A stretch of DNA of 64,000 bases from Hygrocybe punicea (GCA_963556145.1 OY744466.1:558001-622000); one strand, 5' to 3'; positions 21,516 through 35,378 are shown, counted from the first letter of the stretch. Translations and numbers: made by a program. Notes: generated by a model not told the origin, from the letters alone.

Positions 21516-24500
21516 GAAAAGGCAAACATAGCCACACCAAAGAAAATGTCTTGGGATGAATGGCACCGCCTATACGGACACATCGGAATGAGTGGACTCA
21601 AGACCCTGCAGAGAAAGGGGTTAGTCACGGGTCTAGAAATCGACGAAGGGAGTGTCCCTTCCCGAACCTGTGAGGCTTGCATTCAGGCGAATGAAGCCGT
21701 CCAGCCATTTCCAAAAAAGCTGATGGATGATCCAAAGTCACCGGAGAGTGGACTTTGAGCGACGTCTGGGGCCCAGCATGCGTAGAGTCTATCGGAAGAT
21801 CGAGATACTATATCTCATTCATGGACGACGCGACATGCACCATAACCACTTTATTCATGAAATGGAAAAGCCAGGTGATGGAATGCATCAAGGCTTACGT
21901 TAACATGATCAAGAAGAAGTTCGATCAAAACCCTAAATATTTGCGGTTCGATAACGGAAAGGAACTCGTCAACAAGGAAGTCGAGAGATGGGCAGCGGAG
22001 AAGGGAATTGTCATCAAAACAACGGCCCCTTACTCACCCTCGCAACATGGAATGGCGGAAAGATTTAATCACACGTTACTGGAGTTAGCCCGCGTGATGT
22101 TGATCGCTAAAAACATGCCCGCATTCCTTTGGCCAGAAGCCGTTGCACATGCGGCATACATTCGAAACCAATCCCCCACCAAGGCTCTAGATGGAATGAC
22201 TCTGCATGAAGCCTGGACTGGCAAGAAGCCAGATGTATTGCATTTCCGGGAGTTCAGATGCGATGTTTGGGTCTTATATCAAGGTGGAAAAAGATCGAAG
22301 CTGGCACCATGATCAGCTAAGATGAAGTTCATAGGATTTGTGGAGTCGCAGAAGGCTATCCGATACTACGATGCCGCAATGCGGACTGTTAAAACGTCAC
22401 GGAATGTTGCATTTCACGAGGATGGGGCATTGCAGGAAGTCTGGATTGTATCCGACTTACCGGGTTTGCAATTCGAGGGGGAGCAAAGTGAATCTGACGA
22501 CTCGAAAACTCCGGAACCCGCAATGGAACCACTGGAACCCACTGTAACGGCACCAGAAAGGGCCATTCACAGACCGGAAACCGAAATAACATACCCACCA
22601 AGAGCAACACAAGGAGTTGACCGTGACTACCGACAGTTAAACAACCCACGTGCACAACCGACACAACGCGGGATACATGAACTGCTTGATGTACGGAGAC
22701 CAACGGAATCATCTGCAGCGAAACAAAAGGAAAAAGTCAGCGCAGAAACAACCATAGCATATGCATTCTTGAGCACAATGCAGCAGGATAGCAGTCTCAC
22801 CGACAAGGACCCATGGGATTTAAAGGAAGCCAGGGAAGCCATAGATTGGGAGAACTGGAAGGTAGCAATGAAGGAGGAATTTGATCAGCTACAGGAAATG
22901 GGGGTTTGGAAACTCATAGACTTACCGGAGGGGTGGGAAGCCATCGGAAGCAAGTGGGTTTTCCACCAGAAACGCAATGAGACAGGCGCAATCGCTAGGC
23001 ACAAGGCCCAGTTAGTAGCCCAGGGGTTCTCGCAGAAGCCCAGAGTGGATTTCAGCGAAACCAGTGTAGTAGTGGGTAGTGCCCCACTACTACTAGTAGA
23101 TCACGTGACAGTTCCCACGTTCCGTAGGATTACCTTTTGTGTAGATAGCTTATGAGATCTCAGCTTGTCACACCACCCAAGACCACTGAGGCACTCGGTA
23201 GGGACCCTAGTCCCTACTACACCGGAACATTCGCTCCTGTGATGCGGTTCAAGATGTTACGGACGTTGCTCATGTATTCCGCAGTCATGGATTGGGATAT
23301 TGAGCAGATGGATATCAAAGGTGCATACCTTAATGGATGGGTGAAGGAGGAGCTGTACACAAAACAGCCAGCAGAATTTGAGGATGGAACTGGATGGGTT
23401 TGCCACCTCATACGCCCTATATATGGTCTCAGGCAAGCTGGAAACATATGGAACACGGATTTCAGTAACATGATGAAGGAATTTCGTTATATGAGATTGC
23501 GGACCGACTACTGCGCGTACTACTATCAGGAAGGTGAAAACCTTTCCATCATACTTGTATGGGTCAATGACCTCATGGCTTACGCAAACAACCGAGCGAT
23601 GATCAACCAGCTAAAAGAAAAATACATGGTAACGGCCATTGGAAAGCCAACATTACTGCTCAGAATCCATATCAAACGAGACCGCCAACAATGGAAAGTC
23701 ACTCTATCACAAAGCCACTATATCCGGAAGATCCTCGCAAAGGCAGGAATGAAGGATGCCAAGCCGGTATCAACCCCAATGGACCAGAACGTGGTTCTAT
23801 GAATAAATGAAACCGAAACCGACAAGAACAAGCAGAAACGCACCTCGATTGAGTACGCAACATGAGTCAGAGAGCTCTTGTATGCTGTGCTTGCAACAAG
23901 ACCCGATATCATGTATGCAACCGTAACCATTGCACAATTCACACGGAACCCAAGTCCGGAACACTGGACAGCACTTAAAAGGATATTCCGCTATCTAAAA
24001 GGAACGATGGATTACGAACTAACGTACGGCAGAAAGGACCAATGGATTATGACAGAAACCGTTCATTACGTCGATGCCGATTGGGGATCCAACCCACACC
24101 AGAAATCCATTAGCAGATATGTGTTCATGATCGCAGGGGGAGCCATCGCTTGGAGCTTGAAGAAGCAAAGCACGATTGCATTGTCAACGGCCGAAGCGGA
24201 ATATGTCACTGCTACTCATGCCATGAAGCAGTTAATCTGGCATAGAAACTTGTTGAAGGAATTGGACCTACGGTCAGACCAAACATCGATTTTATGATCC
24301 AATAATCAGGCCGCGATTGCTATATCGCACAACCCAGAATTCCACACGTGGACAAAGCACATAGATATCAATCTACATTTCCTACAAGATCACGTTGTGT
24401 CTGGTATTCTCAAAGTCACATATATTCCTTCCGAAGAAAATCTAGTGGACATATTTACAAAAGGGTTACCTCGCCCGCTTCACGCAAAGTTCACAGCTGA

Positions 24501-24585
24501 ATTTGGTCTATTGACCAGAGAGGAACGGGAAAGAGCAGAACATGTAATGGAATACATGGACGATGTTTACCATGACCTGGAATGA
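21459..24585 (+). pseudogene. Ty1/copia gag-pol pseudogene, copy 2
   Basis: More complete copia polyprotein remnant. Order: GAG-pre-integrase zinc module (EWHRLYGHIGMSGLKTL...CEAC, 21550-21690); integrase core (SDVWGP, FMDDAT, then RFDNGKELVN and HGMAERFNHTLLELAR, the D-D-E set, 21755-22312); a proline/acidic linker; RT (WENWKVAMKEEFDQLQEMG, DWDIEQMDIKGAYLNG, PIYGLRQAGNIWN); RNase H (YVDADWGSNPHQKSISRYVF, STAEAEYVTATHA). The RT active-site motif reads WVNDL, with Asp changed to Asn at codon 23566-23568, so RT would be inactive. In-frame TGA codons at 22310, 23800, 23863 and 24295 and a 157-bp insertion (23065-23221) break it further. No gag or 5' LTR is seen. Confidence 0.88.
23065..23221 (-). 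mobile_element. 157-bp TG...CA repeat, copy in copia RT
   Basis: Starts TGTAGTAGTGGG and ends CCCTACTACA. It is flanked by CCAG (23061-23064) and CCGG (23222-23225), consistent with a 4-bp target duplication with one change. Compared with copia copy 1 it sits exactly between FSET and TFAPVM, proving insertion. TCACGTGA-like sequence (ATCACGTGACAG) is present; orientation is reverse relative to the copies at 45286 and 50302. Confidence 0.85.
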
Positions 24586-24611
24586 GTTGAAGAGTATTCG
24601 ATCAAGGGGAA

Positions 24612-24854
24612 TGTTGGGAATAGTGGCTGAATAGTGGCGGAAAGGATTAGTAATCCATATCACGTGACCCTGGAACTCAAACACACCCATCCGATTAATA
24701 ATGCTGAAGCACAGCATGTATTCTACTCACCACAGGAAACTTCTAGTAGATTTAGCTAGTAGTATAAAAGCCCTCTCAGAGAGAGGCAAATATAATTCAT
24801 TCCACACAAAATAACTTAGCGGTCAACAACCACTGCAAACTATATATTCCAATA
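24612..24854 (+). repeat. 3' LTR of copia element 2
   Basis: Homologous to 12970-13203. Starts TGTTGGGAATAGTGGC, 27 bp after the last RNase H stop, and ends ATATTCCAATA. Contains AGTATAAAAGCCCTCTCAG as a TATA-type promoter. Confidence 0.8.
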
Positions 24855-25438
24855 CCTTCTCTCATTTTCCTGGCAGTTGATTGGGATCATCGGCCAGGTT
24901 CTTGAGCTAATAGAATGACCTAGCGAACACACAAGTGTGCTCAGGATAATGAATCGAACACTAACTCTAGGACTCACGTTGAAGTGATCTTCTAGCAGCT
25001 CCATGTTGAAGCTCATGACTTCCTACAAATCATCAACAACAGACTTATTCGACTCAATGACGCAATGCTCTACAAAACGATGATTACCAGACTTGAACTG
25101 TTCGTTGATCACTCTCGATCTCCTACAAACGTCATTGCCAACTTCAGGCTGTCTGAAGGCTCCTTAAAGATATCCTGGATACATGTTACGATTACTTCAA
25201 GAGAACTTGGTTTTGCAGGGTGGCTCAGGCGAATGCCATTAAGAGACATATCCTCTACCTTGACAGATGTCTGCAAGCATTTGTTGACACTTACTTGGTT
25301 TGTTTAATGTTTCGTGGTGTGTGAGTGACCCTTATACTGCTAAGCTTAGATTTGGGCTGCAACGGAAACATTTCTCAGCCTATTAGATGCCTTTGCTAAC
25401 ATGGAGCCCAGACTGCAGACTCTCGTTCTGGATGACGT
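24855..25438. other. No supported feature
   Basis: About 580 bp after the LTR. An 80-codon frame (25065-25307) has no recognisable motif. Nothing repetitive seen. Confidence 0.4.
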
Positions 25439-26024
25439 TGTAGTAGTTGTGCCTGTACTGTCACGTGACTGGATTCCCACGGTTCGTCGTAGTCAGTAGC
25501 TGATCTGATGTAGTAGACAGTTTAGTGTTGCTGAAGTTCAGTTCAGTTCAGAAACAGGTTTGGAGCATATTTGTGAAATATCTCAAGAAGATTAATTTGC
25601 GTTTGCCCAGATTTTTTTTGATGGCTTCTGTATCACTTTAAATTCTCTTGTATGAGTTGTGCCTGAAGGGAATATAAAAATTGAAATTTATAAAAATGCA
25701 AAAGGGGGTGTAAGTCCGAGGTTTTTTGATTTTTTGAAAAACCTCGGAGTTACACCCCCTTTTGCATTTTTATAAAATTTAATTTTTACATTCCCTTCAG
25801 GCACAACTCACACAAGAGAATTTAAAGTGTTAAAGAAGCCATCAAAAAAATTCCGGGCAAATGCAAATTAATCTCCTTGAGATATTTCACAAATATGCTC
25901 CAAACCTGTTTCTGAACTGAACTGAACTTCAGCAACACTAATCTGACAGTTCCCATTCCAGTCTTTGCATGCTTTCCAGCTAGACTCCTTCGGAGAGTTC
26001 CTCAGCAGCCCCCGACCCTCTCCA
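25439..26024 (-). mobile_element. 157-bp TG...CA repeat, copy split by a MITE
   Basis: Starts TGTAGTAGTTGTGCCTG, carries GTCACGTGAC and TTCCCACGGTT like the reverse complement of 50302-50459, and ends CCCTCTCCA. Flanks are ACGT and ACAT. Removing the hAT-like MITE (25523-25940), one 8-bp target duplication and three extra bases leaves exactly 157 bp, the family length. Confidence 0.75.
25523..25940. mobile_element. hAT-like foldback MITE
   Basis: 418-bp hairpin with termini TAGTGTTGCTGAAGTTCAGT and its complement; arms pair to a centre near 25735. GACAGTT precedes it directly and recurs three bases beyond its right end, giving an imperfect 8-bp duplication (AGACAGTT/TGACAGTT). It shares the TAGTGTTG terminus with the larger elements at 14832, 29729 and 47783. 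Confidence 0.8.
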
Positions 26025-27159
26025 ACATACGGTGGGATATGATGTCTAGCGAAGAAAGCATATCGGTGGCACTTCGACGAGGTTGGCAGAATTGAAGGAA
26101 GCTATGAGTGCTAGCTTGGGGAACTGAATGGATCCCTTCCTGCACGGTGATGAGTCGAACTCTGTGTTAACGATAGATATAGGTAGGCGAGGATCTGATG
26201 CTCGGTAACGGTTCCCAGTGAGGAATAGGACACCCCAACAAAAGTCCTCCAGCAACATCCTCAAGAAGACCCAAAAATTGTTTCGATGGGAGTACCACAG
26301 ATCCCATGTCACCAGAAGGGGTGGCAGGGTAGAAAAAGAGACAATATCTAGACCGAGAGAAAGCCTTCTTCAGCTACGAGAGTGATGTCGTATCATGGAG
26401 GGATGCACACCTGGCCATAGGACAGTTTACCCTATGATCCAGCTCCAATGAAGACAGATGACAACAGCAAAAGCCATCCAAGGGTGGTTTTTTGTGACAA
26501 CCTCCCTGCGATGTCACAAATCAGCCCCTAGTGTGAATCTCTCGCAGACCTTACAAAAATGTGGACACTCTAGAACCACAGAAGGACCACCACCAGCCCC
26601 CAGTCCTCTCTCCGTGCTTGGCATCCCTCAAGCTTGACATCCTTTGTAGCTGTGGCACATATACGCTGACTGGTGACGCGGTTAACACAACAACAAAGCA
26701 AGCATTGAAGAGGAACAAATTTTCCGACCCTGCAACCGTGGCAACTGGGGTGGGTGCTGCTCATGGGAAGAGCGCCAAGACGGAGGCGTGAACATCGAAA
26801 GGTCCAGTGAGTAGAACATTGATGGTGATGTTCTTCAGGCCAGCCGTGTAGATTTGAGAATTTGAAATTTATTTTATGTCTGCCAGGTATTCGGGTACTG
26901 TAAGTCCTGAACTATAACCCAGAACGACAAAGGACCCCTGAGGGTCATCGAAATGTTTCACTTGCCTGGCCCATCTGGCTGAGTCGTCATTCGTTTTGTC
27001 ACTTTGTGGCTGAAGCCCAGTGAAAACCCCGTATTTTTAGTTTGATTAAGGTAGTGAAAAGTCAAATTAGATAATTTAAATCAATATTTTCATATTAGAT
27101 AAGATAAAATTGGATATGATAAGGGTACATGTTCTATTGCGACTTTGCACTAAGTTATA
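26025..27159. other. No supported gene
   Basis: About 1.1 kb. Open frames of 64-88 codons on both strands (26046-26312 -, 26561-26791 +) overlap and lack motifs. It may hold the left end of the Plavaka transposon, but no terminal inverted repeat could be matched to the right side. Confidence 0.35.
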
Positions 27160-29894
27160 CTAAGCCTCGATGTGAGTATGAGTTTATCTACATTTTTTAA
27201 TGTTATAAAACAACCATAGGCCCCGCAAATACCACTGCTCTTGCCCAAAGTGTGGTGGAGTGCCCAGGATTGTTCCCCGATGTGCATATTATCGACACCG
27301 ACAATTATACAGCAATGTCAGTGCTGCTCTCGATGAATACCTGGCTGATCAGGACATTGAGGTAGAATTGGAGGACTCGGAGGACATACCTGATGTAAAC
27401 AAGAACCAGAACATCCCCGATGAGGCTGTGGAGCCATTGGATGATGCCCCCAAGCAAGTGGACATGGACACGGACAACCACCAAGCCGACAATAATTTCG
27501 ATGACATATACGCCGACTACATTGCACCGAACAAACTACCTCCAGCTCAGGAAATGCAGGAAATGGATGTTGAGATACTCGAAGAACATCAGGTAAGTTC
27601 CTTGTTCATCATACTTCTGGTATGTGACCTAAGATGCGCCTAGCCCCTCCTGCCGATAGATGACCAAATGCCTGATCCTGGCAGCCTTGAAGATTCTCAC
27701 AATCCCCAACCCAACCTGCAACCCGTTGCTGATGACCAAGATGACCCTGAACCTGAGGATGCCCGTATTCCTGTCGATCCTGAAGCTGCGACCCTTAACG
27801 ATGTCAAAATCATGCTCGAATTCATTGACCTTGTCAAAAATGCCACACTTGATAATGGCAACCTTGACCCAGATACCATCCATCGACTCAGAAATCCCAA
27901 AGAGCATTCCATTGATGTAACTGACCCCGACCTCTTTCTTGCGCTTGAAATTTTTATCTCTACCACAAACGCCTCTGAAAAGACATACAAAAGCATCATG
28001 CAAGCAATATCCAGACAGTTCCCTCAATGTGAAACACTTTCACTCGATAAGGTCAAGAATCGGATTGCCCGACTGACTGGAATTTCCCCAATCACAAATG
28101 ATATGTGCATAAATTCTTGCACCGGGTTCACAGGACCTTTTGAAAATCTCACTCACTGCCCAATCTGCAACGAATTCCACTATGAATCCATTCCATATGA
28201 GCAAACGAATGGTGTCGTCAAAATACCTCAGAAAACCTTTGACCCGCAGTCTGCAGAAGCACTTCGTTACAGAGTCAGACACACAGAGGAGATATTGGAG
28301 GTCCTGGCAGCCAACAATGGTCATCTCCACATGTACGACAATGTATTTTGTGGGTCCGAGTACCTTGAGGCCTATCAAGCAGGCCGCATTGGCGATCATG
28401 ACACAACACTTCTCCTCTCATTGGATGGCGCAAAGCTCTACAAGATGAAGGATTCTGATTGCTGGATGTACATATGGGTCATCTATGACTTCCATCCTGA
28501 GATTTGTTACAAGAAGAAGCTCGTATTCTTCGGAGGAATTTTTCCTGGGCCGTATAAGCCGAAACACTATGATTCCTTATTATTTCCTGGTATACATCAC
28601 CTCTCCGCTCTCCAGCGTGAAGGCCTCAAGGTTTGGGATGCATTGTACAACAGGGTATTCACTTCGCACCCCTTCTTCTACAGTGGGACGGCAGATGGAC
28701 CTGGCATGATGATTCTTAATGGTCTAACAGGACATGTTGGCTATCATTCCTGTCGCTTCTACTGCCCACAGAAAGGCCATCGTGTTCATAATGAAAGGAG
28801 GTATTATCCGGCCCATTTCAAGCCTAACAACTATATCCTCAATGGCTGCAACCATGCCGACCACAATCTTACCCATTTACCTACCCATCCACCTAATGAA
28901 TATGAAGAGAATGTTAGATGTGTCATCACGGCAACAAGCACCAACCAGTATAATGATCTTCATAAGTGTACTGGCATTGTCTGACCCAGCCTATTCAGTG
29001 GACTCGTCATCTACCGAATGATCCCCCTTCCTGGTTGTTTCCCTGGCAACCTCATGCACCTCATAGCACTCAACATCACCAACCTTTTTCTCTGCCTATG
29101 GCACGGGACACTCAGGTGTAAAGCTCCCAACAACAGAGAAAGGTGGGACTTGGCAGTCCTACAGGTCGCTGTTTGGGAGGAGCATGGCAAGACTGTAGCA
29201 GAAATGACACCATATCTTCCGGGTTCTTTTGATGTACCCCCATGAAATCCTGCTGAGAAAGTCTCAAGCAGCTACAAGGCATGGGAATTCCTCACGTACA
29301 TTTTCGTTCTTGGACCTGCACTTTTGTACACAATCCTTCCTCGACCATATTTCCGAAACTTTTGCAAGCTCGTCTACGCCATTCGAATCCTCCACCAACA
29401 CCAAATTACAAGAGACAAGGTTGTTGAGGCTCACAAACTCATTGTCGAGTTTGTGCAGGAATTCGAGGAACTGTATTATCAATGCATGGTTTCTCGGCTC
29501 CATTTCTGTCGTCTGAGCATTCACACCCTTCTTCACCTAGCACACGAGGTTATTCGTATGGGCCCTGGTTGTTACTACACCCAATGGACCATGGAGAGGA
29601 CGATTGGCAACATTACTGAAGAAATGAAGCAGCCATCCAAGCCTTACGAGAACCTCAGCCAGTGTGCTGTACGACGCACTCAAGTAAACGCACTCAAGGC
29701 AATGGTCCCCAAACTTGACCCCACAATGTAGTGTTGCCACAGCTATAGCCGATGTTTTTTGAAAAATTGCCTTTTTAGGCTAGTAAAAATTAGGCAAAAT
29801 TATGAAAATATTTGAGGAGATGGGCGAAGCCAAAAGCTGAGGGGTCACTTAAGGGTGCTAAGGATTTGGGGCTCAATTGTCAGGGTTCTTCAGG

Positions 29895-30835
29895 GATAAC
29901 TGTTGGATGGTAGCTGGCTAGGCTCAACAGCTATGGTTGAATCTAACATTTTTTAAAATTGTCTCGTCCGTCGCCTTACCTAATACGTCCTTCCTCATCT
30001 ATCCGAAATGTCTCATCACTCGCCCGGCTTCTTCCTCGCCACCTCACCGCCCCTTCTCTCTCTTCGAATCTTCGTCCATTCATTTTCCCAACCCACCTTC
30101 TGTCCTCAATCGACATCGTCATCATTTACTTTCGTTTCAGGTCACCACAGGTACAGTACAATTCGCCCACTGCAGCCATCAATCACTTAAACACATTATT
30201 TACTTTCCTTTCTGCTTGGCAGTCTTTACTCCCTTCTCATCACATAACTCCAAAGGTACAGTACAATTCAGATTCTTGGCCACTGCAACTGTCATTCACA
30301 AATTTTTAGTCCATTCTGTCTTTGTGATTAATAACGCACGACGTCCTCCCCATGCACGATGGCTCCATTAACAGTCGCCCATCTCTGAACAGTAAGGTGG
30401 ATGTGACTTTGTCCACGTCCTTGCCACTCGATGGTGACAATAGGCATTTTCTTTTCTTTGGGGGCGGCAATCTTACACTAATGGTCTTTTATAATAATGT
30501 TGTAGGCTTCGGCACCTTTTTCTGCCTGCAGGCCTACCTTAATGTCCCCACTTTTTAATGCCATTATCGCTGTAGTCCTCATGTTCATATTTTGTCATCC
30601 TGGCCATCCCCCCAGCTATTCTTCATCTAATCCCTGTTATCGTGCTGTTCATATTTCATCAGACCTATTGTCACCCCCCTTTTCTTCATCTTTGTTGCTC
30701 CGGCGTTTCCCTCACCCGACGCCCCCACCTTTTTTCATAATACTTGCTTTCTAACCACTCACTTTCTCCTCCACGCTTCTGTTGTGTTCATCATCCCTGT
30801 CTTCAGCACATTTCCCTTTCAATCACATTTGCTTA
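29895..30835. other. Pyrimidine-rich leader of the Helitron region
   Basis: About 940 bp, C/T-rich on the + strand, with GGTACAGTACAATTC repeated at about 30152 and 30254. Open frames here are low-complexity Ser/Pro/Phe strings and are not annotated. Possibly the promoter and 5' leader of the Rep/helicase gene. Confidence 0.35.
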
Positions 30836-33800
30836 AATGCCCCGACTCTTTTGCCATGCCCCCACGTAAGTCGATGCAGACCATTACTGCGTACGTCATG
30901 TCGTTCTACCACTTGCCTTCCAATTAATGCCTGCACATGCAGGGAATGGCAACTACAAAAGAAATCGTTGCAGTGCCGGATTCAGCGAAGTAGGCTTTGT
31001 GCTGAAAAGAGTGCTGAAATTTGTCAGAAAAATTCACAGTGTCATCGAAAGCCACAGCGCCCTTCATCCAATGGGCACTGGTGGCTTTCATTTGTGGTCC
31101 TTAATCAATCAACAATGATTCAGCACTTCTCCCTTTTATGGAACCGGCAGTGTCGCTTCTGTGGCATTGAGGTCTCTTTCATTTCACATTCTTCTTCCCT
31201 TCATTTTTGACCTCTGCGTTCAGGCCATGACAGGGGAATTGATAAATGACGGATGCTTTGTTTGCGGCCCACATGAAAACCATTACCTCCCTCCTCTTCC
31301 TGACTACCCACAAGAATGGGATTATTTTCTTGATTCATCACAACTTAGTGGCTTATCGCAATATTTCAACAACCTTTTCTCGTTGACTGCTCTCGGCGTT
31401 TGTGATGGAGACTTCATGCATTTCTCTGGAGGTGTTTCTACAGTTACATTAGCTGGCAGTCGGACTTACCATCGTATAATGGCTCCGCATTTGGGGGAAC
31501 ACCCCTTACGATGGTTTATTCATGACCCACAAGCTTTGTTTGATCACAGCTCCCAACATAAAATTCCTTCCCAATGGATTCACAATGCTTTAGCAGGTTT
31601 GGAGCGCGTCAACCCTTTCATCCTCAAATTGGAGAACTTGGCCATGTATGACGATGATAACGAGATGGCGCTTCAGCTTTACCAACCCGATGAAGTCACT
31701 TCAGATGAAATTGCTGCTGTGATTTCTCTCTCTCCCGGTTCGCCCCCGAAACATCGTGAAATCATAATCAAACGAATTGGCGCTGACGTCCATGAATTCT
31801 TGGACCCTCTCTCCCCTTTAATCGAACCTCTCCATTACATCTTATTGCTACCATATGGGACCTTAGGATCCAGAGTGTTTGAATGCCGCCAGAAAATCTT
31901 TCAGCCAAGCTCGCTGGTTTCGAAGTTGGTTTTTCATGAACGCAGCACAGATGTCTTACTTCTCCAGGCTTACAGGTGCATTTTGTTAACTTCCACAATT
32001 GCATTGCTCATGATTGTCAAGGTGAATACCTCATCGACCAATAGAGTTCTATTGAAGAATCACGCCTATTGTACATTTGGAGTAACCAACATAATGATGA
32101 AGACGTCGAATTCACCAACTGTGAAGATGCTGATCTCAATAAAGATATCTGGCTGCCTTCAACTTTCGTTCACTCACCCGCCTGGTCCGCTGCTAACGTG
32201 TCTGACTGTCTCTCATTATAAAAATATTTTGGACCAATCACTTTATTCATCACATTCACCACCAATCCCAAATGGCGTGAAATCACATCTCGCTTGCGGC
32301 CTGGCCAAAAAGCTAATGACCGTCCCGATGTAGTGGTCCATGTCTTCCATCGATATCTTTCAGTGCTCATGACAGAGCTCTTGACACTCATGGGTCCTAT
32401 CTTATATCGGATCCGGGTGATGGAATTCCAAAAACGAGGACTTCCACATGCACATATTGCTGTGTGCCTGAAAGATGTCCCAATGACTGCAGATGACATC
32501 GACTGCTTCCTCAGTGCAGAGCTGCCAGCAACACCAGGCATCACTTGAGATGCCGTCCGTAAACACATGACTCATCGTCATGACATCTCGAAAACATATC
32601 ACCGCTGTGGATGGCCTCGTAAACAGTGTCAATATGGCTTCCCAAAAGACCTTGTCACCAGCTCTACCTTCAATGACAGAGGTACTTTTCACATCCCCGA
32701 ATTTAGATGCTTTCAAACATTTAAATTTCACAGGATACTTTCAACCTCGCCGCCGTCGTCTTGGGGATGAAAACATTGTTGCTCATATTCCATATTTTGT
32801 CGTCAAATACGATGCCCACATCAATGTCGAGTTCTCAGCATCTGTCTCTCTATTTCAATACCTTTTCAAATATTTTTATAAACCTCCCGACAAAACGCAA
32901 TGGACTGTTAGATGACGCACAACAGAAACACATCGATGAAATCAAAGACTATGAAAGAGGTCAATATCTTTCAGCTATTGAAGCCACTACTCACCTCGTG
33001 TCTTATCACATTACTGAAAAGCATCCCGGCGTCAAACAGTTGCCCATTCATCTCCCCGGCAAACAACATGGTCAAATGAAATGCAACAACCACTCACAAT
33101 CTGACGGCACTCTTCTCGTGCGTTACATCCACCGGCCTCGCCACCCTAAACTGGACTCCTTGACTTACGTTGAGTTTAGAGCCCATTGCCGTTTAATATC
33201 CCATGATCCCTCAGAATCCATGCATGCGCTCGACATCCTTGAAAACCGATATAACACACACCCTCAAATGCGCATTCGTTTTCACGAAGATTCATATGCT
33301 GGTATTGCCCGCATCCAAATGGTTTACCCTCAGCACGGGGACGTCTTCTATCTACATGCACTGCTCTGTGAACGATGCACACACAGTTGGGTAGATCTTC
33401 GTACAATTGATGGAGTTCAGTATAAGACTTTCAAAGAAGCCGCCTGTACACTTGGTCTTTTTAAGAACAACAATGAAGGTCTGGAGGCATTCAAGAAATT
33501 GGTTGACTTTGGTTCGACACCAGCACAACTACGTTGGCTATTTGCCGTTTTGGCAACGGAAGGAGATCCAAACACATCGACAATCTGGGCTGTCCATGAA
33601 AACGACATGTCTGCTGACTTTGCCGACTCATTTTTGCGTACGCATTCCTCAACTGACTCTGGATTAATCCATACTCGTCTTCTGCTTGCACTCCGTGACA
33701 TCCTTCAAGGACTTGGAAAGACTCTATCGGACGTCAGGCTCCCTGAAGTTGAAACTTCTGACCATCGAAATGAAATCGAGATTGAAATTTTGCAAGGACA

Positions 33801-35378
33801 ACAAATCACAGACGAATTGATTTCCTTTGCTTCCAGCCTAACCGCCAAACAGGTAAGCCTACCTGGAAATAATTGATCTCGTCTCCCTATATTAACATCT
33901 TACTGTAGAAGACTATCTATGACATGTTAATGCAAGTTTCCCTCCTAGATCACCCTCCACCAATTCACATCGATGGTCGTGCTGGAAGAGGCAAGACCTA
34001 TGTGCTTTATCTGGTCATCGGCACTTTATGACGAATGAATGAAATAGTCTTAGTGTCTGCTTCATCTGCATTTGCAGCTAAAAATTACCCAAATGGTCGT
34101 ACCACACACTACTTATATGGGATCCCTGTTGATGAACATTCTCCCTTTCTCCAATCATCCATCCACCATAACACGAACCGTGGCCGTCTTCTTCAATCAG
34201 CTAAGTGCCACATCATTGATGAAATCAGTGGTTTACATTTCAAAGCATTTGATTGCACTGATCGGCTCATGCAAAAACTGACAGGCGACTTTCAAAGCGT
34301 CTGGGGAGGACGCATGTTGGTAACTGTAGGTGATTTTTGCCAAGTACGTGCAGCCTTTCACCCTTTTCTCTGCATAACAAGTTTAATCGTCTTCAAAAGA
34401 TCGCGCCTGTTGTCCGCTTCGGTGGTGAAACCGCAACTTTAAAAGCCTCAATCTGAACTCAACCCATTTTCTCTAAATTTCACATCCTTCCTCTCCATGC
34501 TCCGATTCGTCAGGCCAACGACCTTTCATTTTCACACTTCTTAGATGCAATCAGTGACGACTATCGACATCAATCTGTTGACCTCTCCCGTCTTCCCCAT
34601 TTGACATCTGTCGCTAACACCATCAATTTCGTATTTCCATCTAACATCATACCAGACCCAAACATTTGTATCCAATGTGCCATCTTGAGCCCTTACAATG
34701 TTTTCGTAAATGAATTCAACTCCATCATTCTCGACCATTTGCCAGGCGAAACTCATCAGTACCTCAGCCAAGATCACATTGAAAACCTTGGCGACGACAT
34801 TGGCGAAGATGTCACCACCTGTCCCGACTTCGTCAATGAGATGAATGAGCCTGGCATTCCACTGCACTCCCTTTCTCTCCAGGTCGGTGCGATTTGTCAC
34901 CTCACTCGAAACTTCGATGCTTCACGTGGATTAATGAAAAACACCCGAGTAATCGTCCGCCGCTTATTAAAACACACCATCGAGGTGGAAACAATCGCTT
35001 GCACACATTACAGCCGACGTCTCGATGCCGTACATCTCCACCCCTACTTCCCCTTACCCTCCTCTCATCCTCTTGCAACAAAAGATTACCCTTCACATCC
35101 CTCGCATCAATGCCACCTTCCATCCCACTGGATTCAACTTTATTGTACATCGAAAGCAGATCCCACTTGCCCTTTGCTACGCAACGACTTTTAATGGTTG
35201 TCAAGGCCTTACAGTTCAAAAGCTCGCCCTCAACCTTCGCCGCCCCATATTTTCACATGGCCAACTCTACTCTGCACTTGCAAGAGTTCCGGCGGCAGAC
35301 CATGTTGTAATATTGAAAGCCAAAACAGACAACTCAATGTTGATGAAGAACATCATATGGCCACAACTTTTGTTGTAA
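30836..35378 (+). pseudogene. Helitron Rep/Pif1-like helicase pseudogene
   Basis: Rolling-circle transposase-helicase, decayed. Cys motifs CRFCGIE and, after a likely intron (about 31170-31224), CFVCGPH start it. The N-terminal domain reads FNNLFSLTALGVCDGDF and LQLYQPDEVTSDEIAAVI. The Rep domain follows in shifting frames: LLYIWSNQHNDEDV, KYFGPITLFITFTTNPKW, FQKRGLPHAHIAVCL (HxH metal site) and IPYFVVKYDAHINVE (candidate tyrosines). After RGQYLSAIEATTHLVSYHI there is a long intact frame to 33841, then an intron (about 33854-33908). The helicase has IDGRAGRGKTYVL (Walker A), CHIIDEISGLH (Walker B), GGRMLVTVGDFCQ and a C-terminal TFNGCQGLTVQKLALNL and FSHGQLYSALARVP. In-frame stops near 32070, 32546 and 34030 and several frameshifts show it is inactive. 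Confidence 0.88.
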
